A DNA stretch of 64,000 nucleotides, taken from the NCBI GenBank assembly GCA_015178975.1, contig WHVD01000042.1:363501-427500 (forward strand), read 5' to 3'. The position numbers and the translations under genes are program-made. Source of the DNA: Hysterangium stoloniferum (taxonomy: Eukaryota; Basidiomycota; Agaricomycetes; Hysterangiales; Hysterangiaceae). This document shows, piece by piece, positions 20,854-32,656 of this stretch (its first letter is position 1; each line of letters starts with the position of its first letter). The notes under the pieces are model-generated. The model was not told the origin of the DNA. It saw only the letters and a list, made by a program, of their open reading frames with translations, and did not search any database.

Positions 20854-23800
20854 CAACTCTGCGACTCGCTCATCATGGGTCCCAAACGCAAAGCTGCCAA
20901 AGGACCATCCCAACTTCAATCCCCATTGCAACTTTACACCACTCAATCTGAAACCCCAATTCAGCCAACAACATCAGCTTCAGTTGAAGAAGTTACCGAG
21001 GAGATTACCGAGGTAATGAAGGACCCCAATGTTCCCCACACTTCCAACAACGAAGCAGAAGATCAGCTGGAGACATCGAAAAAGCAATCTTCCGATGAAC
21101 CGACTGAAATGTTGTTTATCAACTCCATTGTGAAATTTGCTGACTACTTGAAATCTGCTGAGGATAGTAAAGAATCATCCCGCACCAGAGTCAAAGAACC
21201 TGAACCATTTACCGGCAAGGATCTGAAAAAATTGAAGAATTTCCTTCTCCAATGCCATTTCAGTTTCCATGATCGACCCACTGCATTTAAATCCGACAGT
21301 CGAAAAGTCAATTTCATGCTCTCTTAACTCAAGGATACCGCTCAAGATTGGTTCGAACCCGGACTATCTGGAATATCCGACGAGACACCCGTATGGCTCG
21401 ATGACTGGGACGCTTTTGTGGAAGAACTGGAAACTAATTTCGGACCTTACGATCAAACCGGCGAAGTGGAAAATGAATTAATGACGCTCAAGATGAAGGA
21501 CAATCAACGAGTTTCTGATTATCTCATCAAGTTCAATACCCTCGCCGCACATTGTGGATGGGACGATTCCGCCCTCAGACACCATTTCTATATGGGACTT
21601 CCATCATGCCTTAAAGACGAGATCTGCAAAGATGGAAAGCCGAAAACTCTCCAACTCATGCGGATTAAAGCTCAAACATCCGATGCCCGTTATTGGGAAC
21701 GAAAAGCCGAGGTCTCTCGTGAGAACCCTCCAGCATTCTCAGAATAACAAGGCATCGACTAGCAAGTCTTCCGGCAACAACTCAGGCAATAACACCGGTA
21801 ACTCTGGCACTAATACTGGCAAATCAAACTCCGACCGGAAGAAAGACAAGAAATCCAACAAGGAAAAACAGTCAACTTCCGACAAACCTGACATTTCCCA
21901 TTTGTTGGGCACCGACGGTAAACTCACCCCGAAGGAGAAACAATGACGTATGGACAATGACCTCTGCCTTTTCTGCAGGGAAGGCGGACACAAGGTTTCC
22001 GACTGTACCCTTAAATCTAACTCTTCCAAGGCCCGCGCAGCAACTTCCACTACGACTACAACGTCCAAGGAAAAACCCACCACGGAGTCGAAAAAAGAGT
22101 AAGCAACCCTCCGGAATCTGCACGGACAGAGGGTTGCGTTGACTCTCTCCATGTTTCCGAGGTTATCCGTCTCAACGTGTCGGCTCTCTCTAATCCTGAT
22201 TCATTATTTGTAAAACTCATTTCTGACTTTCTTGGAAATTTAGTGTTCTGAGCTCTGATAGATTCCGGCTCCACACACTGTTTTGTAGATACCACCTTTG
22301 CCACGAAACATAATCTGAAACTCCATTCTGTTCCCGCAATTTCCTTGTGTTTGTTTAATGGCACTAGCAATACGGCAATTACCCAAGCCTGCAACATGTC
22401 TATCTGGTTCCCTTGTGGAACATCCCAGATGGTTACTTTTTTCGTAACACAGTTGGACTCTGGCTGTTCGGTAGTTCTTGGATACAACTGGCTCACCCGA
22501 TATAATCCGTTGATTGACTGGGTATTGGGCAGTATTAATTTCCGGATTCCCGACACTTTGGTTCCTCCTGCAGCATCTCTTCTGGCCAATGCCTTTTCGG
22601 CATCAGCGGCATCTCTGGCTTCTACCGAAACCTCTGTGCCTCCAAAAATCTCTCTCATCAACGCTTCGGCATTTGTTAGGGCAAGTAAACTGGATGGCTC
22701 ACAGTGTTTTTCGATCAGCTTAAAAGTTGATGAAGCATCTGGACATTTTGCGACTCCAGAATTATCTGAGCTAAAAGCCGACCTGGAAGGAGTTCCCGAA
22801 AAAATACCATGATTTTGTGGACATTTTCAGTAAGCAAAAAAGCTGACAGGCTTGCACCACATAGGCCCTACGACTTAAAAATCGATATTGAGCCCAGTTC
22901 AAACCCTCTGTTAGGACCTATTTACCCATTATCCCAATCGGAACTTTTGTCTATTTGGGAGTTCCTGGATGAACATCTGTCGATAGGTTTTATCCGTCCC
23001 TCAAAGTCTCCGTATGGAGCACCTGTCCTTTTCGTCCGAAAGAAGGATGGCTCCCTTCGACTCTGTGTCGATTTCAGAGGATTAAATTCCATCACACGGA
23101 AAGATAAGTATCCACTTCCACTCGTTACCGATTTACTCGATGCCCCACAGAAAGCTCGAATCTACACCAAAATAGACCTCAAACACACCTATCATTTGGT
23201 CCGAATTGCCGAGGGCGATGAATGGAAAACTGCCTTTTGAACTCGCTATGGATCCTTTGAATGGTTGGTTATGCCGTTCAGCCTTACCAATGTCCCTTCC
23301 ACTTTTCAACATTTTGTTAATGATATATTTTCCGACATGCTTGACGTATGTGTTATAGTCTATTTGGACGACATTTTGGTATTTTCCGAGGATCCCGCTC
23401 TTCACGACGAACAGGTCCGTGAAGTTTTCTGAAGACTCCGTAAAAACGGTCTTTTCGCCAACGGTAAAAAATGCTACTTTGACATGGATTCTATCGAATA
23501 CTTAGGTTTCATTATCGGACCTGATGGTCTCTGTATGGATGAAACCAAGGTTCAAGTTGTCCACAACTGGCCTGAACCACGGAAAGTCAAGGATATTCAG
23601 TCATTTTTAGGTTTTGCCAACTTTTACCGTTGTTTTATTCGGAACTACTTGGATATTACAGTACCACTCACTTGTCTTACCCGTAAAACTCAACCATGGG
23701 TCTTTGACGACAAATGCCGCTCCGCCTTCCAGACTTTAAAAAATGCTTTCACTTCTGCCCCGATTCTTTCCCATTGTAAACCTGATGTTCCGATCATTGT

Positions 23801-25881
23801 GGAAACCGATGCTTCCAATTATGCAATTGCCATGATTCTTTCCATTCAAGATTCTGACAGTGAAATTCATCCAGTCACATTTTTTTCTTGGACACTGAAA
23901 GTGTCCGAACTCAACTACGATGTTCATGATAAGGAACGTTTGGCAATTTTTGAAGCTTTCAAGCATTGGTGCCATTATCTCAAAGGTTTCGCAACTCCCA
24001 TTGATGTTGTTACCGATCACAAAAACCTCAAATATTTTTCCACCACTAAACTTTTAACCCACCGGCAGGCCCGCTGGTCTGAATTCCTTTCCGCTTTCAA
24101 CATGATTATCCATTTCCGACCCGGACGTCTTGGTGGAAAACCAGATGCCATGACTCGACAATGGGACGTCTATCCTAAAGAGGGGGAAAGTAACTATGCC
24201 GTTGTTAATCCGCATAACTTAAAACCGGTTTTTACAATGCAACAACTTTCCGCATCTATTCGAGCAACTTCCCTCTACTATCCAATTATGCGTAGCGTCA
24301 TGATTATGGACATTGAGCAATTACATCAAGATATCCTTTCCGCACTCACTTCCGATCCGGTTCTCAAGCCACACTTAGAAGTTCCCGATAATCCCAACCA
24401 ACCCCGATGGTCACAAGACTCTCAAGGTTTTATCCGTCTCGATGGACGTATCTACGTTCCAGATTCCAACAATCTCCGACTCCACGTACTTCAGTATAAA
24501 CACGATCATCCGATCTCTGGACATTACGGCATTAACAATACTCTTGGTTTAATCTGCAGAGAATATACTTGGCCCAACCTCCGAGATTTCGTAACCCAGT
24601 TCTGTAAGTCATGCACCACCTGCTTACGCTCCAAGACCCAGAGGCATAAGCCGTATGGCCTTCTCAAGCAACTCCCGATACCAGAAAAACCCTGGAACTC
24701 AATTTCCATGGATTTTATCGAACAACTCCTGACTCCCGAAGGCTTTACATCCATTCTAGTTGTTGTGGATCGATTCTCGAAACAAGGCATTTTCATACCC
24801 ACTCATGATACAATCATGTCCTTACAATTTGCGGAAGTTTTCATTATTCACGTATTTTCCAAACACGGAGTTCCTTCTCACGTAACTTCCAATCAAGGCT
24901 CCAAGTTTGTCTCCCATTTCTTCCAGGCCCTCGGAAAAGCTCTCGACATGAAACTACACTTCACCTCAGGATATCACCCGGAAGGTGATGGACAAATGGA
25001 ACGTGTAAATCAAACATTGGAACAATACCTCTGCATCTATTGCAATTATCAACAGGACAACTGGAAATCCCTTCTCCCGATCGCGGAATTCGCCTACAAT
25101 AACTCTCTGAATGCAACTACCGGCATATCTCCTTTTTTCGCCAACAAAGGCTATAATCTAAATCTCACTGTACATTCCGAATGAGATTTGGTTTCTGTTC
25201 GTGCTCAAGAATTTATTACCGACCTCGACGAATTACATCAAGAACTTTGGAAAGCTATTTCTTCCCCACAGGAATATTATCAACGTTCCACAGACAAAAA
25301 CAGGATCCCGCCTCCTAATTTTAAATTGGTGATCAGGTTTTTGTAAAAGCTCAATTCTTCCATACTACCTGACCTTCTAAAAACTCGCTGAGAAATTCTT
25401 AGGCCCTTTTGAAATTATAGCACAAGCCAGTTCACTCTCATGGACTCTCCGACTTCCTGATAGTATGCAAGCAGTTCATCCTGTTTTCCACGTTTCCATG
25501 TTAGAACCCTGTGTTCCTAACAAAATCCCGGAATGTATTCAACCTCCGTCCCCTCTGGTCATCATTGATGGAGAACCCGAATTTGAAGTTTCCGAAATTT
25601 TGGATTCTAAAATCGACAATCACTGACATACTTGTAAATTGCTCTATTTAGTCAAATGGGCAGGTTATGAAGGTACCGACGAGGAAACTTCATGGATATT
25701 GGCCACAGAACTCGGACACACTATGGAAATTGTTACTGATTTCCACACAGCTTATCCAAGCAAACCCGGACCTTTATCATCACTCTGACCATTTCCGTTT
25801 TCTTTCTGTTCAGTTTCCGACACTTCTGTTACTTCCGATATCACACTCATTTTGAATCATACAAGTCAAATTTATTTGCAT

Positions 25882-27004
25882 CTAGTTTAAAGTCTCTGAC
25901 ACTCCAAATCCTCCTTCCATTTCCATTCCCATATCATCTGCAATCTCCACACTTTCCACCATATCCTGTACCTCTTCATGCCCATTTCCTGACTCCCACC
26001 TTTTCTCGACACATTCTGCCAATGGATCATTAGGCTGTTCCCGTGCCTTATCAGAAAATCTCTTGGAAACTGCGATCACACCAATGCTAACCATTACCTT
26101 CTCCAGGAATTCGTTTTGTCTCCAGAAATTTCGGACCAACGAATGGAAACCTTTTTCCTGGATCTCATTATGGCAATCTAGAGTATCCCGCATTTTCATA
26201 ACTTCCATCCCGATAAAGACTAACGCGTCAATGGTGTCCTTGAGGAGCTCCATGCCCATACTATCCATTTTTGGCACCTCAGTTTCCGCAGCTTTAGCCG
26301 CTCCCGAACCTTCCACATCGTTAGTTTTCTGAGCCTTCTCACCTTTTGGAACCCACTTCGAGGCGAGAGTGCATGGAAGTTTAAGAACTGCGCAGGGATA
26401 GCAAGTTCCACCCCATTTTACCTTCTGTTTCCAACACATCATAGTCTGTATGGAACATCGATAACATGGATTTTCATGGACCACTTCCATCCGTTCCGGA
26501 GCCTTGACCTTTGGCTTCTGTTTCGGAAGTTAATCAATACCGGTCTTTCTTGTAGATGCACTTACTTTAGGACTTGAAGGTCCAGCCTCTCCCTCTACTT
26601 CCACCGACACGGCTTTTCGCTGTACCCAATAGTTATCGGTTGGAACCACAGAAATTATGGATATCACTTACCTTTCCTTCCCTTATCTCCTCACGTTTCT
26701 TCGCCACCTCTGACTCCCGTTGTAATTTTTCCGCCTCTTCCTTCTTTTTCTGAGCCTCTGCCGTTTTCCGGATCCACACTTCCTTCTCTGCCTTCGCCCG
26801 CTCCAACTCCTGTTTTTCTGCCTCTTCCGCATCTTTCAACTCCTGCATCAACACCTTTTCCTCCTCCACCTGTTGTCGCTTCAACTCCTCCATCCTTTGT
26901 CATTTTTGTTGAAGTTCTGCGACCTTCGACATTTTCTGAAGCATGGCAATTTCGGTATCTGAATCTTCCGGGGTAGTGATGAATAGAGGCTGATGAATCA
27001 ACAT
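25882..27004 (-). CDS. Antisense gene in Gypsy B: coiled coil and Zn2Cys6-like cluster
   Basis: A gene-like unit on the strand opposite to gag-pol, between the chromodomain and the 3' LTR. The ATG at 27004 starts MLIHQPLFITTPEDSDTEIA. A long charged coiled coil follows (about 26680-26895; runs of E, K, Q and A such as EEEKVLMQELKDAEEAEKQE). Candidate GTAAGT splice donors lie at the ends of the coiled-coil block and of a short proline/serine block (about 26550-26620), suggesting introns. The last block (25882-26490) contains six cysteines spaced C-x2-C-x6-C-x10-C-x2-C-x6-C, the Zn(II)2Cys6 spacing of fungal transcription factors, then an alpha-helical acidic region. A TATAAAAA box lies 50 nt upstream. 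It may encode a nuclear DNA-binding regulator. Whether it is expressed, or still whole, is unknown. Confidence 0.55.
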
Positions 27005-27052
27005 ACAAGTTGTGGATAAAGAAACAAAAATGTTAATTCAAATATTTGGAGG

Positions 27053-27060
27053 TTTTTATA
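27053..27060 (-). promoter_or_regulatory. TATA box of the antisense gene
   Basis: The minus strand reads TATAAAAA here, about 50 nt before the ATG at 27004 and just inside the 3' LTR boundary. The older copy has the same TATAAAAA at 38478-38485 in the same place, though much of the surrounding sequence has drifted. Confidence 0.55.
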
Positions 27061-27188
27061 CTCAGAACATCAGCCGAAACTCTCACCTCCAGAATTGCGT
27101 AAATTTCACGACACATAATAATCAGCCGTCACTTCAATCACTCAGTACCTAATCGCCTCTATGGGATTTCAGCCTAACAGGGGGGTAC

Positions 27189-28576
27189 TGTTACGACCCA
27201 TTCCCGGATGTTTCAATATCCGACTTCTGATCTCTGACTACGGAACATCACAGTTACCGTATCATCTGTGTTCTTCCCTTGTTCCACATTTGGTAATTTG
27301 TCTGTTGACAAGTATTCACTCATTTGTTTGTTGTATTCCCATTTCAGAATATTGTCTCCCTAATATGTCTTATTGTATTTCCGTTTTAAGAACACTTCCG
27401 TTTCCGTCTTATTATGGTCTTAGTTTGTAGTACAATAACGAGTAGACTTATATTAGTTTCCATGAATTTGTACTTTACCTTAGATCTGATATCGACTTAG
27501 TTTCTTATTCCTTCTTCTGTCTTTCTGTATGCTCGATATGTTACAACCGGACAATCCCACCGGACTCCGGGCACTAACCCGTACGCCCCCACGCGCTACA
27601 AGCACCAATCGTCTGTTTATAGGATTTCCCACCCGGACTCCGTTACGTCAAGACTCGTTACGTTCGACCTCATTACGACACATATCAGTCACCGGACTTC
27701 CCCCAGACTCCGTCTCTGTCTATGTCCATCTTTGTCCCACACATCAGTCACCGGTCCCCGCTTAGAATCCCGTCACCACTCTAATCGAGCCCCGTTCCCG
27801 TTTTAGTCAAATGACCTGTCACGATTTAGGACTCCGCTCCCGCTCCATTTCCCATTATGGGTTATGCTTTGTCACGATTCGGACTCTGCTCTGTTCCGTT
27901 CCATTCCTAACACCAATTTGGTGTTTACTATTCCCGTTTTATGTTTTGTTAGTTTCATTTTGTTATTACTGGAATTGGTATGTCATGCATTCCACGGTCT
28001 ATATAAACTGGCAGATGTTGTACATACAATCCAGTCAGAAAATTAGCTTAGATTCCCCCCAGTAATCTAATAATATTTTCCACTCTAAAACCTTACTCGA
28101 TTCACATCGCTCGCACTAGTCGGAGCCCACGGGCTCCGGCGCATCTATCTCTCTCAACCAACTCGACTCACGACCCACGACCTCTGACTTACAACCCACG
28201 ACCCCCGACTTATGACCTACGACCCACGAACCCCGCCCGGACTCCCCGGGATCCCCGTCCATCCATTTGAAATTGGACAACACGATCTAGCGAGGGCGCA
28301 GCCTATAAGCTGAAGCCAAGTCCTACCGGATATCCCGCGGGTTTCTCTGGAAACCCGGCCTGTGTGTGTATCCTAACACGATATTTGGAACTCTTTGGAA
28401 CTCTGAATATCCATATCTTCCATCGTAAGTTTCATTTCTGAAATTAAGGACTTGAGCGTTTGCGTAGAGGTGCAGCACATAAGCTGAAGCCGACATCCTG
28501 ACCCTATCCAATAGTTCCCAACTTCCCGGTGACTTTCCGATAGTTCTGGAATAAGTTCCCAACACGGCACTTAACA
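27189..28576 (+). mobile_element. 3' LTR of element 1, split by solo LTR A
   Basis: Preceded by a purine-rich tract, CAGGGGGGTAC. LTR sequence occupies 27189-27538 and 28384-28576, totalling 543 bp like the 5' LTR once the CGATA duplication is discounted. It ends GGCACTTAACA and is followed by GATTG. Confidence 0.92.
27539..28378 (+). mobile_element. Solo LTR, family A, youngest copy
   Basis: Runs TGTTACAACCGG to GTATCCTAACA with the perfect duplication CGATA (27534-27538 and 28379-28383). It is rich in CpG. A TATATAA box lies at 28000-28006 and the stem-loop motif at 28290-28323. As it sits in the 3' LTR of element 1, it is one of the most recent events in the window. Confidence 0.95.
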
Positions 28577-29941
28577 GATTGACAACAAGGGGGTCTGGAA
28601 TGTCCAGTCAGAGTCTGGTGAGTGGTTTGTATGATAGAGTCAAATACCTGTAGGATGGGTTCTGGATCCTGGTGGGTTTCTTGGTCCTAACACATGGGTC
28701 CTAAACATAAAGCTACTAAAGGACCATCTCAACTTCAATCCCTTTTGCAACTCTACACCACCCAGCCTGAACCTCCAGCTCAGCCCATCACATCAGGTTT
28801 GGAAAGTTGTTTCATTGAAGTTCCTGAAATTCCTGAGGATTCTGAACATGATGAGGAAAACCCAGATTCTCCCATCAAACCCCAGGAACAATCTACCAAA
28901 GATCTGACCATACTACTCCTCAAGTTCCTTGGAAACTTCTTGGAATATCCAAAAACAGCCAATAACAATCTCAAAGACAGAGAACCATCTCAGACAACTG
29001 TCAAAGAACCTGAACCATTTTCCAGCAAAGATCTGAAGAAATTGAATAATTTCCTCCTTCAATGCCATTTTAGTTTCTGTTACAGACCTTCCACATTCAA
29101 AGCTGACAGCCAAAAATTCAACATTGTGCTCTCTTATCTCAAAGATTCCACACAGCATTGGTTTGAACCTAGATTCTCCAGATTATCTGACAAGACACCC
29201 ACTTGGCCTGATGATTGGGATGCATTTGTTGAAGAACTGGAAACTAACTTTGGACTTGTGATCAATCTGGTGATGCAGAAAATGAACTTATGGCACTCAA
29301 AATGAAGGACAATGAATGAGTTTCTGAATATCTTGTCAAGTTCAACACTCTCACTATGTGCTGTGGTTGGGATGATTCCACCCTAAGACACCATTTTTAT
29401 ATAAGTCTTCCATCTTGCCTCAAAGATGATATCTGCAAAGAAGGAAAGCCAAAAACTCTCCAACTCATATGGGTGAAAGCTCAGAAATATGACACCTGAT
29501 ATTGGGAACACCATGTGGAAGTTTCCTGAGAAAATCTGACAGAATGCACTCAAAGCAACAAGGTGTCAAGTAGCAAGTCTTCTGGCAATAACCCTAGCAA
29601 TAACTCAGGCAACTCTGGCAATAATAATAATGGCAAATCAAGTTCCAATCAGAAGAATGACAAGACTGCAAATAGCAATAAGGGCAAACAGTCAACTTCC
29701 AAAAAACCCAACATATCCCATTTGTTAGGTTCTGATGGTAAACTCACACACACCATGGATATTGACCTCTGCCTATTCTGCAGAAAAGGTGGATATAAGG
29801 TTTCCAAATTCACTGTCAAGGCAAACTCTTCCAAGGCTCATGCAGCAACTACCTCCATGGCAACTATGCAAAGGAGAAACCCACCATAAAGTTGAAAAAA
29901 GAATAAGCAACCCTCTGGATTCCACACAGACAGAGGGTTGC

Positions 29942-30399
29942 TGTCACGAATCGAATTTTACTCAATAAAGTTGAATAAACAATTGAAGAATATTCAACAA
30001 TATCGAATAAAGATGCCTCATTCGACGAAGTATTAATTTGTCCTGTTGATAAAGCATGAGGCAAAGATAGGACACAGAGGCTCACAAATAAATAAGTTGA
30101 AGAAAGGCTCGGAAAAAGTTCGACAAATATATAATATGTAAATAATATAATATAGTACAGGTTTTCTGACTGACTTCCTTCGTTCCTATCATTCTTATAT
30201 ACTATATATCATTTACCTATGATGATAATATGATATCAAAGTGAAATCATCAATGACATCAATCTGAGACAAGTTGAAGATATTGTCAAAGAATAGTCAA
30301 GTCGGAAGTCGAGTTGGAAATTGAGTCAGAAAGTTGAAGGAATGTTGAAGAAATATTAAATTGAATATTATCGAAATTTGAGTTTGTACATTCGTGACA
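29942..30399. mobile_element. Solo LTR-like element K, copy 1
   Basis: 458 bp with perfect duplication GTTGC (29937-29941 and 30400-30404). The ends form a perfect 10-bp inverted repeat, TGTCACGAAT and ATTCGTGACA. It is rich in GTTGAA/TCGA words and has no ORF. TG...CA ends and 5-bp duplications fit an LTR; the inverted ends are unusually long for one. Confidence 0.85.
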
Positions 30400-30589
30400 G
30401 TTGCATTGACTCTCTCCATGCTTCCAAGATTATCCATCTCAATGCTTCTGCCATGTCCAATCCTGACTCATTATTTGCAAACTTAATTCTGACCTTCTTG
30501 GAAATTTAGTGTTCTGAGCTCTCATAGATTCCAGCTCCATGCACTATTTTGTAGATACCACTTTTTCCATGAAACATAATCTGAAACTC

Positions 30590-31575
30590 TGTTAAGTTCT
30601 GGATCTCAGCAGATTTTTTAGTGGATATTCCGGACACTTCCCAGAAATATGTTCACAGAGTTTCAGAGAATTAGTCCAGGGGTTTCCAAGGATTAGTAAT
30701 GGGAGTATCAGAATATTACCAGAGTACAGATGGACTTGGCTTCAGCTTATGTGCTGTGCCCTCATGCACTCACTCAGATGTCCATAATTCAGAGGATGGA
30801 TATATGCTGGAGAATTTATGGATACTCAGAAGTTTCAGGAGTTCTGGATATCTGGAGTCCAGAGAGTTCTGAAGATTGAGTGTACAGAAAGACAGAAGAG
30901 ATACAAACTAATTTCAGATTAAAACCAAAGAGTAAGTACATGGCTATGGAAGACTATATAGATGTTCCAGTAATTGTACTATAAATCTAGAAGTATAATA
31001 AGACAGATTAGGATGAAGATTCTGAAACAGGAATACAATAACAAGTCAGATAAATGGGGAAACAAAGATGGGGACAGATCAGGGAATAAGTTCAAGAACA
31101 ATAAACAAGTGAATGAATAACTGTTAACCTGTCAGTTATCAAATACAGAACAAGGATGAGGTTTGGAAATATGGGAACTAGAAATGTTCCATGGATGGAA
31201 GTAAGGTCAGAAAGTTATGGAAAGTTATGGAGAATCGAAGTATCCAGGAATGGGTCATAACAGAAGGTTGGGCCACAGATGAAAGTATCTAGAATAAACA
31301 CTGGGAGTCTCACCAGAATTTCAGGCCAGAAAATGACTAGGGACATGCGGAGAACTCAAATGTCAAGGGGCAGAGTCTGATGGGTTCCGAGTCATAACAG
31401 GAGGTGTCTAGTCAAGGGCAGAATACCAGAATGGGATTTGGATTGAAGGGTACTTGAGGGATGAAGGTCAGGTTCCAGTGGATTCTGGATCTTGATACTA
31501 GTCTGGAAGATGGTTCAGAACTTGATATGATTTCCAGGAAATACTCCAAGGAGTCTCTGGGAACAGAACTTCACA
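30590..31575 (-). mobile_element. Solo LTR, family L, copy 1
   Basis: Runs TGTTAAGTTCTGG to CAGAACTTCACA with the perfect duplication AACTC (30585-30589 and 31576-31580). The stem-loop motif is at 30732-30765. Its middle part resembles family B (reversed), but the sense start TGTGAAG differs, so it is a related but separate LTR family. Confidence 0.9.
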
Positions 31576-31826
31576 AACTCCAAACCATACCCACAATTTC
31601 CTTGTATTTGTTTGACAGCACCAGCAATACAGCTATTACTCAAGCTTGCAACATACCTATCCAGTTCCCATATGGAACATTCCAGATGGTTACATTCTTC
31701 ATAACACAGTTGGACTTTAGTTGTTCAGTCATTTTAGGATACAACTGGCTCACCCACCACAATCCATTGATTGACTGGGTATTGGGTAGCATAACTTTCC
31801 AGATTCCTGACACTTCCATTCCTCCT

Positions 31827-32464
31827 TGTGAGAGGTACTGCGAAATATACTCCAAAATATAGTCTGGATGAGCCCACACTATATTTCCATTATTATTTCT
31901 ATTTTCTCTCTATTTTATTATACGCATATATTTAGTTTGACAACCTATGCATTTGGTACATTGACTCTTGTGGGTGCATATGCGCCAGACCTATGTATTC
32001 TAGTGCTGATAGTTAGAACTCAGACACTTTTTACCCCATAACCACGACTTACCCAGACACCCACTTAGTGTCCTGTAAGCTGTGATTGGGGTATCATCTC
32101 GACTGTCACAGACGGGCTTTAACTACCAGTGCAATCATAGTTTTGAACTATACTAGTCGAAACTAGAACTGTTATCTCAATCCACACGGACTATATCCAC
32201 ACTGCTCTGCTTATTCGACTCTCTTGTTATTTCCTTAAACACTCAAGTAGTCGCTCATAATCAAACTTCAAAGTTGATTCTCTTTTATTCGTCTTAGCTA
32301 TCTATTCTACTTAGGATAGCTAATCCTCTTAACCATATTGAACTACATAGTCAATATGCATTTGGCCTGTATTAGACTTAGATAGTCAATACATTGTTGT
32401 GTTATACCTAAACAGTCAATATTCTTTGTATATAGAACAGTTAGAACTTCCACCACTCTTCACA
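31827..32464 (+). mobile_element. Solo LTR, family H, copy 2
   Basis: Runs TGTGAGAGGTACTG to CACTCTTCACA with the perfect duplication CTCCT (31822-31826 and 32465-32469). Inserted in the protease/RT spacer of element 2. It retains more CpG than its host. Confidence 0.92.
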
Positions 32465-32656
32465 CTCCTATAGCATCTATTCTGGCCAGAGCTTCTTCAG
32501 TCTCAATGGCAATTCTGGCTTCTCCAAAATCCTCTGAACCTCTAAAGATTTCCCTCATCAATGCTGCAGCATTTGTTAGGGAAAGTGAATTGGATGGTTC
32601 TCAGTGTTTTTTAATCAGTCTACAAACTGATGAAGCATCTGGATGTTTTGCAACTC

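Larger units (their letters stand above)
20298..28576 (+). mobile_element. Nearly full-length Ty3/Gypsy chromovirus, family B (element 1)
   Basis: A complete-structure retrotransposon with the perfect target duplication GATTG (20293-20297 and 28577-28581). Parts: 5' LTR 20298-20840 (543 bp); PBS 20843-20853; gag from 20875 with a CCHC knuckle near 21963-22005; aspartic protease DSG near 22264; RT about 22990-23420 with YLDD near 23357; RNase H about 23760-24090; integrase zinc domain about 24500-24640 and core to about 25100; chromodomain about 25640-25745; antisense gene 25882-27004; 3' LTR 27189-28576, split by solo LTR A (27539-28378). The frames are interrupted in roughly half a dozen places. 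By eye the LTRs differ at about 28 of 543 sites, almost all transitions at CpG/TpG/CpA, so it is young to moderate in age. It belongs to the Tf1/sushi-like chromoviruses. Confidence 0.93.
18593..28692 (-). mobile_element. LTR A copy split by LTR C and by element 1
   Basis: Starts TATTAAGCATGGGG and ends TTGGTCCTAACA, with the perfect duplication CATGG (18588-18592 and 28693-28697). The duplication sits on the gag start codon of element 2. The LTR itself consists of 18593-18878, 20249-20297 and 28577-28692; everything between is later insertion. The stem-loop motif is at 18651-18684. Confidence 0.88.
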
